This document shows positions 44,090 to 54,236 of a DNA stretch of 64,000 nucleotides, piece by piece. Location: assembly GCA_037013685.1 (NCBI GenBank), contig CM072908.1, positions 6,957,001 through 7,021,000 of the forward strand. The letters run 5' to 3'. Each line of letters opens with the position of its first letter. Within the stretch, counting starts at the first letter, position 1. The notes under the pieces are model-generated. The model did not search any database. It saw nothing but the letters and a program-made list of their open reading frames with translations, and had not been told where the DNA came from. The position numbers and the translations under genes were made by a program. This stretch comes from Acridotheres tristis. Its lineage: Eukaryota; Chordata; Aves; Passeriformes; Sturnidae.

Positions 44090-44345
44090 TCAGGGAAGCT
44101 GGAGTGGGAATGTTCCTGAGGAAGTGGAGTGCCAGGAAAAGCATGAATGGGTCAGACTGAAAGAGGTGAAACTTGGGTGGAATTTGTGAAGAAATTCCTC
44201 CCTGGGAAGGAGGCGAGGCCTTGGCTGCCCCTGGATCCCTGGAATGTCCCCGACGGGGCTGGAGACACCAGAATCAGGGAATGGGATGGGGTTGAAGGTC
44301 GTTCCAACCCCACCAGAACCATTTTGGGATTCTGGGATCAATTTC
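44090..44345 (+). mobile_element. CR1-type LINE 3' fragment
   Basis: GAAACTTGGGTGGAATTTGT, GAAATTCCTCCCTGGGAAGG, GGTTGAAGGTCGTTCCAACC and CCATTTTGGGATTCTGGGAT follow the order of the CR1 3' terminal region, including the final short-repeat-like end. 5'-truncated and dead. The left boundary abuts the GGAT array. Confidence 0.8.
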
Positions 44346-45349
44346 CCTATCCCACGGTGACACCAAAGGGGGAATTCCCGGAGTTCCTGCGGGAACCCTC
44401 AGCTCTAGAGGGATCATCGTGTCCTGGGATTGGTGTGCCGGGACAGATCTCAGGGACGTTTCCCTCCTCCCTGTGAGCAGAGAATTCCCTTGGGATCTCT
44501 CCCAATTCTCTTGGGATCTCTCCCGGGGTCTCTGAACGTTCCAGAGAACTGTTCCTCCTTCCCTCATTCTTGCTTTTTTTTTTTTTTTTTTGGATGAGCA
44601 GAGCGGCAGCTCCTGGGCTTCATCGGCAGATCCCTGCTGCCACCGCGTGGATTCAGCCGGGAAGTGTCGGGAAAATATTCCCTGATATTTCCTGTTATCC
44701 ATCCATCAATCCATCCATCCATCCATCCCTCCACCCCAAGGATAATGGATGTGGGATGCATGGATGAATTATTTTATATAAAATTATATTTTCTTTAGTA
44801 AAGATTTTTCTCTATAAATTGTATTTTCTATAAAACCATGTTTTTCATTAAAACGACACCTCCAAAACTCCTCTGAGGAGGTTCCAGTGGAGACTTGGGA
44901 ATGTTGTGCCAGATGGAATGAGCAGCCTTGGAACCCTGGATCCTCCTTCCTGGAGCCCTGGATTGGATAGACGGAATTCCATGGAATCCTGAGCCCTTCC
45001 AGGGCCTCCTTTGGGGACCTGGATGAGACCCCAGCTCCTGATGGGGGTAAAAAACCTGGATGTCAAGGATGAGGAATTCCAGGAAGCTCCAAGCAGGATC
45101 CAGCAGAGTCCAAGGTGCCTGGAGCATGGGGAGCTGGGACTGGGAAGGACCTGGGAATTGTCCTGGGAGTGGGAAGGACCCAACATCCACAGAACTGGGA
45201 GGAATTGTGGGATGAGCTCGCTTGGCCTTCCCGGTGTTTTATCCCCAGTTCCCGTCAAAGAGCCATGGAGAGGCTTTGGGGAACGATGTCGGAGATCCAG
45301 GAGAATCCATGGGAATCTGCCCCGGGGTGTGGGGCTGGGTCTGGCTGTG
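44346..45349. other. Non-coding stretch, short ATCC run
   Basis: A T run at 44,574-44,591, a short ATCC run at 44,698-44,735 and an AT-rich patch at 44,765-44,860. No gene seen. Confidence 0.5.
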
Positions 45350-46140
45350 GAGGACATTGGGACGATCCCTTCATTCCAGGTGATCCCAAATCTCCACCTG
45401 TACTGTGATGTGGGGCTGAATCTATCTTTGGGGAACACCAGAAAAATCCCATGTGTTCATTCCAGGTGATCCCAAATCCCTGCTGGCACTGGAATGTCGA
45501 GCTGGATCTGTCTGTGGAGAACACTGGGTCAACTCCTTCATTCCAGGTGTTCCCAAATCTCCACCTGCACCAGGATGTGGGGCTGGATCTGTCTTTGGAG
45601 AACCTTGGGACAATCCCTTCACTCCAGCTGATCCCAAATCCCTGCCTGAACCAGGATCTGGTGCTGGATCTGGCTTTGGAGGACATTGGGACAATCCCTT
45701 CATTCCAGGTGATCCCAAATCTCCACCTGTACCATGATCTGGGGCTGGATGTGGCTGTGGAGGAAACTGGGAAAATCCCATGTGTTCATTCCAGATGATC
45801 CCAAATTCCTGCCTGAACCGGGATGGGGCGGGATCCATCTTTGGAGAACCCTGGGACAATCCCTTCATTCCACGTGATCCCAAATTTCCACCTGCACTGG
45901 GATGTGGGGCTGGATCTGGCTTTGGAGCAGGCCAGGACAGTCCCTTCATTCCAGACGATCCCAAATTTCCACCTGCACCGACGTGTGAGGCTGGATGTGT
46001 CTGTGGAGGACACCAGGACAATCCATTCCAGTGATCCCAAATCCCCTCCTGCCCCGGGATGTGGGGCTGGATCCATGTTTGAAGAACCCCGGGACAATCC
46101 CTTCCTTCCACGTGATCCCAAATCTCCATCGTGCACAAAG
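45350..46140. repeat. Ten-unit 81-bp minisatellite
   Basis: Units marked by CATTCCAGGTGATCCCAAAT start at 45,372, 45,458, 45,539, 45,620, 45,701, 45,787, 45,866, 45,947, 46,024 and 46,104. The spacing is 77-86 bases and most often 81. Each unit also holds GATGTGGGGCTGGATCTG and GGGACAATCCC. Because 81 is a multiple of three, frames stay open on both strands; the encoded periodic peptides match no family known to me. Confidence 0.95.
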
Positions 46141-46549
46141 CTCTGGAATCTTCCAATCCCCGGGCAGGCTCCAGGGAACCGGATCGCTCTGGAGCTGGAT
46201 TTGGATTTTTAAATTTATTTTGGATTTCCTTCCAGCTGGAAAAATATCTCCAAGGAATTTCTCATCCCAGCCGGGATCCGCCGGAGCTCCCTCTTGGATG
46301 GAAAACCAGGAAAGGCCGGGAATTCCCACCCGGAGCTCCGATCCCGCGGGAAATCAGGGAAAGGCTCCCTGTCCTCCCGGAAATCCGGGAATTTATTCCG
46401 AGCTCCTTAATGAGATGCTCAAAATCTCGAATTAAAGCAGGGAATGTTGGAATTTCCAGCGGGATGAGCAGGGTTTGGTGCTGGGGTGGGAGGAGAGGGA
46501 TTAAAGATGGGGGAAAACATCTGGGTGAGAATTCCTGGGAGTCTACAAA
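46141..46549. other. Non-coding spacer
   Basis: Unique-looking; no coding signal. Confidence 0.5.
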
Positions 46550-47065
46550 GGGAAATAAAATGGGAAATGAAAAGGAAATGCAAAGGAAAAATGATTAAAT
46601 AAAGAAAATTAAAATGTAATTTAGAGGAAATTAAAAGGAAATAAAGGAAATAAAAAAGGGAAAGAAAAAGGAAATTATAAGGAAGTTAAAGAAAATTTAA
46701 AGGGAATAAAAAGGAAATTACAATTAAAAGGGAAGGAAAAAATAAACTAAAAGGATAAGAAAAAGGAATTTTAAAAGGAAATAAAAATGAAATGGAAAGG
46801 AAATAAGAAGAAATTTAAAAAGAAAATAAAGGAAGTAAAAAGGAAATTAAAAGGAAAAGAAGGAAGTTAAAGAAAATGAAAATATAATAAAAAAGGGAAT
46901 TGAAATGAAATTAAAAGGAAAGAAAAAGGAAAGAAAAAATAAATTAAAAGGAATTTTTAAAGGAAATAGAAAGAAATTAAAAGGAAATAATAAATTAAAG
47001 GAAATAAAAATTAAAAGGACATTATAAAGGAAATTGAAATGAAATTTTAAAAGGAATTTTAAAAC
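46550..47065. repeat. A-rich minisatellite (AAAAGGAAATTAAA)
   Basis: About 500 bases of A-rich purine-dominated sequence made of variable GGAAATTAAA, GGAAATAAA and GGAAAGAAA words, unit about 10-14 bases. Confidence 0.88.
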
Positions 47066-47109
47066 CATGGAGGGGGAAGAAAGGAAAGGGAATTGTGCCA
47101 TTCGAAGGA

Positions 47110-47260
47110 AGGTTGGAGCTGGGATTGGGACAGATTTGGGAATTGTGTTCATTCCCAGGGGAGGTCAGAGCTGGGATCGGGATGGATTTGGGAATTGTGT
47201 TCATTCCCAGGGGAGGTCAGAGCTGGGATTGGGATGGATTTGGGAATTGTGTTCATTCCT
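47110..47260. repeat. 51-bp minisatellite, 3 copies
   Basis: Units containing GGGAATTGTGTTCATTCCCA and GGGGAGGTCAGAGCTGGGAT, three near-identical copies. Confidence 0.92.
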
Positions 47261-47507
47261 TGCTGCCAGAAGTGCCCGGAGCAGCCCGGGATCTCAGGAA
47301 TGTCCCGGATGTTCAGTGGATCCCATCAGTGCTGTGAGATGGGAATGGTGGGAAGGATTTATCCCGGAATCCCCAGCCCTGGCCGGGAGGCCACAGGATG
47401 GGACAGGAGCTGGAAAAGAGTTGGGGAAAAGGAGAAGGAAAATCCCATTCCAGGAGGATGCCGACTCAATCTCGATCCCAGAGCAGCGTGGAAACAGGGA
47501 GGGAATG

Positions 47508-47557
47508 GGATGGGGATGGGGATGGGGATGGGGATGGGGATGGGGATGGGGATGGGA
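47508..47557. repeat. (GGGGAT)n hexanucleotide array
   Basis: About eight perfect copies directly before the 290-bp tandem duplication. Confidence 0.95.
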
Positions 47558-47563
47558 TTTAAA

Positions 47564-48150
47564 CCCTTCCAGACAAAATAATTCCAGGAATATCCTGGAT
47601 GAGCATCCAGGCCAGGAGCTGGGAAGTTCAGGGCTGGGAAAATTGGGAACCTGAGCTAATTGGGATAATTTCCACTGGAACTGGAATTATTTCATTGGAA
47701 GTGGGATGATTTCCATTGGAATTTGGATAATTTCGTTGGAATTGGGATAATTTCCCTTGGAATTCAGGGGTGGAAAGGGCTGGGGGATGGATGTTCCTGG
47801 TATTTATAGGGAATATCCTTTCCTGGAATCCCCCCATGGAATGAGGGGGAATGGGGTGGGATTTAAGGCCCCTCCAGCCAAAATAATTCCAGGAATATCC
47901 CGGATGAGCATCCAGGCCAGGAATGCTCAGAGCTGGGAAAATTGGGAATCTGAGCAAAATCGGGATAATTCCAATGGAATTGAGAACATTTCCATTGGAA
48001 CTGGGATCGTTCCATTGGAACTGGGATCATTCCATTGGAACTGGGATCATTCCATTGGGATTCAGGAGTGGGAAGGGCTGGGGGATGGATGCTCCCGGGT
48101 TTTTTAGGGATTATTCTCCCCCTGGAATCCCAGGGAATGCCTGGGGTGGG
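47564..48150. repeat. About 290-bp tandem duplication
   Basis: Two copies, about 47,564-47,857 and 47,858-48,148. Both run GGGATTTAA, CCAAAATAATTCCAGGAATA, GAGCATCCAGGCCAGGA, then GATAATTCC/ATTGGAA subrepeats, GAAGGGCTGGGGGATGGATG and TGGAATCCC. Inner ATTGGAACTGGGATCATTCC subrepeats vary in number between copies. Confidence 0.88.
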
Positions 48151-50284
48151 AATTCAGGAGTCCCTCATGCTCCGAGGTTTTCCAGGGGGTCAGAGCTGGA
48201 TACGGATCCCGAGGGAACCCCATGGACTGGGGAGAAATGATCCCATGGGAAACGATTCCTTTGGTTACCCCGGGCTGATCCCAGATTTCCCTTGTTTTTT
48301 CCAAAGGCTGCTGAAATTCCAGCTTTCTCCTCTTGCTTTCCTTTCCCCAGCCTGCAGGAATTTGGGATTTGCCATTCCCTTGGAGGAAAACACAACCAGG
48401 ATAAATCCCAAAAATTCCAATTGTCTCCAAGTGCAGCCTCGGGGAAATTCAGGAATCCCAATTTTCTTCTTTTGGAGGTGATTTTTCCGGAGGCTGCTGG
48501 AATTCCTGCTTTTCCCTGGGACTTTGGAATTCCCTGGACACGGAGCTGCTCCCAGTGGAATCCTCGGGATGAGCCGGGATGGATCAGGAGGAAGATCAGT
48601 GGAAAACCCCCAGGAAAATCTGGGGAAATTGGGAATAAATCCAATTTTTCCTTAAAAAGTCAGGAATTCCTTTGAATTCCCATGTCTTTGACTGCTCATT
48701 TTCGTTCCCTGAGCTCCCTTTTCCATGAGAATTCCCATTCCTCGATTGCAACTCGATTTTAAAATCCTGGGATTTTTTCCCATACCTGATTTTCCCCCTT
48801 TGAATGAGGGAATTAAAGGAATCCAGGATGTCTGGGAACGAAAATATTTGGGGAAAATGGAATCCAGGTGGATTGCAAGGAGGAGCGGGAGGAGAATTCC
48901 CGCTTTTCCCTGGATGTTCCCTCGTTCCCAAAGCACTTTTGGATGGTTGAGAGGGAAAAGGAGCAGAAATTGGAGAAAAATTCCATAATTCTGGAATTTT
49001 CACCCTTTCCCTACAGAAATGGGGCAGAAATGGAAAATGGGCAGAATGAGAATTCTGCTCCAGCTCCGTGTGGGAATGAGGGATTTGCTGGGAATTCCCA
49101 AATTCCTGGGATTTGGGGGAATTTTATGTCCCGGTTGAGCCCCAAAGATGTTTTGTGCTTTCCAAGTTTTCCCTGGGAAGCATCCAAGCCTTTCCCGGGA
49201 TTTTTCCCGGGATAAATCCTTCTCTTTGCTGGGATGAAAAATCTTGGAAAAAACCCAGGATGCAATCTAGGAATAAAAACTCCGGGAAGATCCAAGCTGC
49301 AAAGAAAGCAAAAACAAAAACAACAACAACCAAAGATGCTGAAAGTTGGGAACAATGCTGGGAAATCGGGAATAAATCCCATTTTTCCATGTTTTCAACC
49401 GGGAGCCGCTAGATGGTAGCAACGCCCTGGGAGAAAGCTCGGGAAAAAGGCCGGGGAAAGGGAATTTCAAGGATTTCGAGGCTCCGTTGGGCTCAGCTTC
49501 CATTGAAAATTCCTGAATTTTAAAATTCCTGAGGAGCGCTGCTGGATTTGTCCTCCTCTCCTCATTCCCGGATTTTCCCCGTTTTTAGGGAAAATCCTCA
49601 GTTGAAATCCCAAAATTCGGGATTGAGACAATCCCAAATTCTGTGTTAGGGTCCTGCTGATCTTCAGGGAATTCCTGGGATTCTTTATCCCCTTCTCCAG
49701 CTGGTTTGGAAAATCTGGATCCTCCAGGAAAGGAAAATCCCAGAATCCCATCCTCATTCTCTAGCTCCAAAATTCCCGGTGTACAAAACTCCAGGAATTC
49801 GTTTAAAATCCCTCGGCTGATTTTTATGGAATTTCTCCAGGATCGCGATTTCCAGCCCTGCTGGTTTTAGGGAAGTAAAATCCTGGAAGTCACAAATATG
49901 GGAATTTCTCTGGATTGGGCCATTCCTGGTGCTGGGAATGTGCTGGGGAAGTTCCAGCAGAATTCCTGGAGGATGGAGATGGAAATTCCCAAATTCCCTG
50001 GATTCTGGTGTAACCTGGAGATTTAGGTTGGATTTTGGGAAAAGTTTCTTCTTCCAGAGGGTGTTGGGACTGATCCAGCTCCCCATGGAATGGGAACATT
50101 CCCAAGGCTGCCGGAGCTCCGGGAGCGTTTGGAAATGTGGAATTTTGGGATGTCTGAGCAGGGCCTGGAGTTGGATTTGGACCTGGAGGTCCCTTCCAGG
50201 ATATTCCACCATCCTTTGGGAACACCCCATTACCTCATCCCATTCCTATCCCAGTTCCATTGCAGCAGGATTTGGGATCAGGGA
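48151..50284. other. Non-coding stretch, no gene seen
   Basis: About 2.1 kb without an array or recognised gene. Sequence is saturated with GGAATT, AATTCC and GGGAAT words. Open frames overlap on both strands and have no domain. Confidence 0.5.
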
Positions 50285-50615
50285 TAACAATCCCATGGAT
50301 GGAGCTCCAGGATTGGGATGGAGCTCCAGGAATGGGATGGAGCTCCGGGGTTGGGATGGAGCTCCAGGAATGGGATGGAGCTCCAGGATTGGGATGGAGC
50401 TCCAGGAATGGGATGGAGCTCCAGGAATGGGATGGAGCTCCAGGATTTGGCATGGAGCTCCGGGAATGGGATGGAGCTCAGGAATTGAGATGGAGCTCAG
50501 GAATAGAGATGGAGCTCCGGGATTGGGATGGAGCTCCGGGATTGGGATGGAGCTCCGGGATTGGGATGGAGCTCCGGGATTGGGATGGAGCTCCGGGATT
50601 TGGGATGGAGATCCA
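50285..50615. repeat. 19-20-bp minisatellite (GGGATGGAGCTCC)
   Basis: About 17 copies of GGGATGGAGCTCCRGGAWT-like units (R is A or G, W is A or T). Each carries the self-complementary core GGAGCTCC. Confidence 0.95.
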
Positions 50616-51300
50616 GGAATGGGATGAGGGGATCCAGCAGTGCCTGGGAATCCCTGACCATTTCCAGCCCTTTTCCAGGGCCCCAGCTCCCCCCGAAATT
50701 CCCCTGGAGCCAGCTCAGCTTTTCTTCCGCTCCCCAAGCCCGGCTTTGCTGACGCTTCCCGGGAGCAAATCCAGGGAAAACAGAGCGGAAGGGAAGGCGC
50801 TGAGGAAGCAGGACTGGGGGAAAGCTGGGAAGCAGAAATGACGGGAATGCTGAGGCGGCTCCGGGAGTGTCCGGATGCCTGGGATGCGCTGGGAATTCTG
50901 CTGGAGCTGCAAAAATGATCCCGGAATGAAATTCTCCTGCTCCCTGGATCCAGGGATGGGAACAGGGAGAGCCCCCACAGTTCCAGGGATTCCCAGACTT
51001 CCAGGAGTGTCTGCTGCTGGAGAGTCCCTGCAATTCCACGGATTCCAGGATTTTCAGGAGCCCCCCCAGCTGCTGTCCCTGTTTCCAGGAGTTCTCTCTG
51101 TTCCGATCCATGGATCCACGGAATCCAGGGAAAATCCCACTCCCTCAGGATCCATGGTGACTTCTGGTTGTTTATCCTTGGATATGCCCGGAAAGATCCA
51201 TGGGGGTAGTTGTGGAGTTTATTGGGATGCACCCCGTGCGTTCCCAACCCTTTTCCCTGGAAATAGTGGCAGCTTTTCCAACCTTTCCATGAAAATCCGG
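50616..51300. other. Non-coding spacer
   Basis: Unique-looking; no gene. Confidence 0.5.
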
Positions 51301-51304
51301 GGCA

Positions 51305-51735
51305 CCCTGATGAAAGGAAAGGAAGAAACCTTCGGGATTTGGGAGCAAGGAAAGGATCCAAACCTTCGGGATTCAGGAGCCAGGAATGATCCAGACCTTG
51401 GGGATTTGGGAGCAGGGAACCAACCAAACTTTTCGGATTTGGGATTGGGGAATGAACCAAATCTTTGGGATTGAGGAGAAGGGAACAAACCAAGCGTTCA
51501 GGATTTGGGAGAAGGGAGCAAACCAAACCTTTGGGATTTGGGAACAGGGAATGAACCAAACCTTTGGGATTTGGGAGCCAGGAACGATCGACACCATGGG
51601 GATTTGGGAGCAGGGAACCAATTAAACTTTTGAGATTTGGGATTTAGGATTCGGGATTGGGGAATGAACCAAACCTTTGGGATTTGGGAGAAAGGAATGA
51701 ACCAAACCTTCAGGATTCGGGAGCCAGGAACAAAA
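51305..51735. repeat. About 38-bp minisatellite (GGGATTTGGGAGCAGGGAA)
   Basis: About eleven copies of a unit near GGGATTTGGGAGCAGGGAA plus CAAACCAAACCTTT. The flank at 51,690-51,785 recurs at 52,560-52,655. Confidence 0.9.
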
Positions 51736-52332
51736 TCTCCGGGTCTGAGCGTGGGTTTGCATTTGTCCTTTTCCCTTTATTTTCCCTTTCCCTCATCCCA
51801 AAGTCATTCCCGTGCGCTCCCGGCTCCCAGCCCGCGCGTCCTTCCCGGAAGGACAAGCCCGGGATGTCCCCGGGCGTTTTTAATCTCCCAAATGCTTCCC
51901 AAAATTAATCTTGGAGAGTGCAGGAGCGGGGGAGGGAGCGCTGCCCACGCCCCGTCCTTGGCGTTCATCCCTCGGGAATGCGGGATCGGCGGGATGGGCG
52001 GGCAGGAAGGGGTTAAAGGGAAGGTGAAACACGAAACGGCGCCGGGAGAAAGGCGGGATCTGGGAAAGCTTTCCTGGGATGGAAAACAATCCAATGTCCT
52101 CTGGAAGGGCTCCAGGGCCTCGCTCCCACCCAGCCGAGAATTCTCCTCTGCAGCGGTCACGGGGAAAGGGCAGAAATGAGGGATTTGGGATGGGACAAGA
52201 GGGGTTTCCACCTTCCAAGGGGCTGGAATGCTCCAACACCTGGAATTTGCCCTGGGAAAAGCAGAAGTGTGTGGGAGCACGAGCGAGAGGTGACTTCGGA
52301 GCGAGGAGTTAAACAATGATGGGCAAAAATAC
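51736..52332. other. Non-coding spacer
   Basis: Unique-looking; no gene. Starts with the duplicated flank GGGTCTGAGCGTG plus CCCTTTATTTTC. Confidence 0.5.
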
Positions 52333-52794
52333 GGAGTTTTTGGGATTCATGGAATTTCTCGGCTGAAACATCCAAAAAAAGGGACTCTGGGATGTGCGAG
52401 ACGAGAATTCCAGCGGGATGGTCCCTCTGGGATGGCGCCAGGGTGGGAGAAGGAGGCTGGAGTTGGACAGGGATCAAATCTTTGGAATTTGGGAGCTGGG
52501 AAAGAACCAAACCTTTGGGATTTGTGAGAGAAGGAGCCAAACCTTCGGGATTTGGGAGCAGGGAAAGGACCAAACCTTCGGGATTTGGGAGCAGGGAACA
52601 AAATGCTCCGGGTCTGAGCGTGCGTTTGGATTTGTCTTTTTCCCTTTATTTTCTCGCTCACCCCCAGGTAATTCCCTCAGCCCCCCTGGCGCCATTCCGC
52701 TGCTGCCGGGCTGGAATTGCTGCCTCCCACATCCCAGAATCTCTTTTTTGGGGGGGTGTTTCAGCCCAGAAATTCCATGAATCCCAAAAACTCC
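52333..52794. repeat. 113-bp inverted repeat with 230-bp spacer
   Basis: Arms at about 52,333-52,446 and 52,680-52,794 are reverse complements with moderate divergence. Matching stretches include GGAGTTTTTGGGATTCATGG against CCATGAATCCCAAAAACTCC, GGGATGTG against CACATCCC, and ATGGCGCCAGG against CCTGGCGCCAT. The spacer contains four to five copies of the 51.3-kb minisatellite. Confidence 0.88.
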
Positions 52795-52849
52795 TCGTGG
52801 TCCGACACATTCCTGCTTTTCCCATGGCAGGGAGGGGGTCCCTCGCCCA

Positions 52850-52935
52850 GAGCCTGGGCAGGTTCCTTAATTAACGCGGCCCCGAGTTAATTAATTACCG
52901 TGGCCCCAGGTTCATTAATTAACGCAGCCGCCAAG
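52850..52935. repeat. About 29-bp repeat, 3 copies
   Basis: TTAATTAACGCGGCCCC, TTAATTAATTACCGTGGCCC and CATTAATTAACGCAGCC are three related units. Confidence 0.8.
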
Positions 52936-53034
52936 GTTCCCTGCCCTTCGTCCGGAGGTTCCAGGCAGTGCCAGGAATCCTCCCGGCAGCGCTTTGGGAC
53001 AACGTTAACCCAGGCTCTCCTAAACCACCCCGAA

Positions 53035-53115
53035 ATTCCCCCAAAAACCTGGATTCCCCATCCCTGGAAGTGTCCAAGGCCGGGCTGGAGCAGCCTGGGA
53101 TAGCGGGAGGTGGAA
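53035..53115 (+). mobile_element. Short CR1 tail fragment
   Basis: CCCCATCCCTGGAAGTGTCC followed by AAGGCCGGGCTGGAGCAGCC and GGGATAGCGGGAGGTGGAAC match the CR1 3' region. Confidence 0.7.
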
Positions 53116-53182
53116 CTGCGGGGATTTCCTTTCCCCCAGCCCCTCTGGAACTGTGGGATATGCAGCGATTTCCTGGAAAAGC

Positions 53183-53402
53183 TGGGAAAAGGGGATGAGG
53201 GAGCGTCTGAGCTGGGAAAATCTGGGAAAAGGGGATGGTGGAGTACTGTTCCCAGAAAATCTGGGAAAAGGGAATGGTGGAGTACTGGTCCCAGAAAATC
53301 TGGGAAAAGGGAATGGTGGAGTACTGTTCCCAGAAAATCTGGGAAAAGGGAATGGTGGAGTACTGGTCCCAGAAAATCTGGGAAAAGGGAATGCTGGAGC
53401 GC
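53183..53402. repeat. 39-bp minisatellite
   Basis: CTGGGAAAAGG marks units at 53,222, 53,261, 53,300, 53,339 and 53,378, an exact 39-base period. Alternate copies read ACTGTTCCC and ACTGGTCCC, so the true unit may be a 78-base pair. Confidence 0.95.
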
Positions 53403-53439
53403 TGTTGCTGCGCTCGCCTCCCCGGAGCTGCCGGCCGTG

Positions 53440-53705
53440 CCTAATTAGCGATGTCGAACATGCAGTGCGCTCTTGCTTCCAATTAGGCTCGGCTTAAAAC
53501 GAGGCGCGGGGTTCATGTCACCCAATGTTGGCTTTAATTTCGGCCCAGCTGTGCCTAAACCCCCGGCGTCGCTTTACACAGAGATTAAATACGGAGACCT
53601 CCGCTCTGAGGAGGAAGGGAGAGATAAGGAGATAAGAGATAACGAGGCCAGCCCCGAACTCTGTCCCCGAAGCGCGCGGAGCGAGGTGAGGTGTCCGAGC
53701 GATGC
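53440..53705. promoter_or_regulatory. Conserved-looking block with triple GATA motif
   Basis: Non-repetitive, balanced sequence (GCCTAATTAGCGATGTCGAA, GCTTCCAATTAGGCTCGGC, CCAATGTTGGCTTTAATTTC) ending in GAGATAAGGAGATAAGAGAT then AACGAGG. That gives three AGATAA/AGATAAC GATA-factor words at 10-base spacing (about 53,630-53,653). It may be an enhancer or a 3' UTR part of KLHDC7A, whose stop lies 530 bases away. Confidence 0.45.
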
Positions 53706-53973
53706 TGGCAGAGCTTTGGAGACACCTCCCTGCGGACCCCACCTCCACCCTAAACCACCCCACCCGTGTCCGGGTCAACGTTCACCACCTGGAGCCTAAG
53801 TCAGGTCTAAATCAGGTCCTAAATCAGGGCCCGGACAGCTGGAGCCCGGGGAGATCCGGGATTTGCTGCCACCCAAACAAACACGGCCCTGTTTAAACTC
53901 CCCTGAGCAAACGAGTCCGCCCAGCTCCTCCCGGCTCTTCCTGGAGCCTCCGGGCTGCGGCTCCCAAGGATTG

Positions 53974-54175
53974 GATCCCTCCCTGCATCCCAGGGAATGG
54001 GAAGAGGCCAAATCCAAGGGTTTGATCCCTTCCTGCATCCCAGGGAGTGGGAAGAGGCCAAATCCAAGGGTTTGATCCCTTCCTGCATCCCAGGGAGTGG
54101 GAAGAGGCCAAATCCAAGGGTTTGATCTCTTCCTGCATCCCAGGGAAAGGGAACACCCTGGGTCCATGGAAGGCT
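53974..54175. repeat. 50-bp minisatellite just past the KLHDC7A stop
   Basis: Units starting GATCCCTTCCTGCATCCCAG at 53,974, 54,024, 54,074 and 54,124, an exact 50-base period. It lies 62-263 bases beyond the KLHDC7A stop codon and so is probably in its 3' UTR. Confidence 0.95.
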
Positions 54176-54236
54176 TGGATTGCGTAGTTCGGGCTGGGGG
54201 CTCCTTCTGCGGCTGTCAGCGCTCCCTGGGGACCCC

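Noticed and set aside
42687..44144. 485-codon minus-strand frame rich in Ser/Ile/His/Pro
   Set aside because: Same artefact from the GGAT/GAT array read on its complementary strand.
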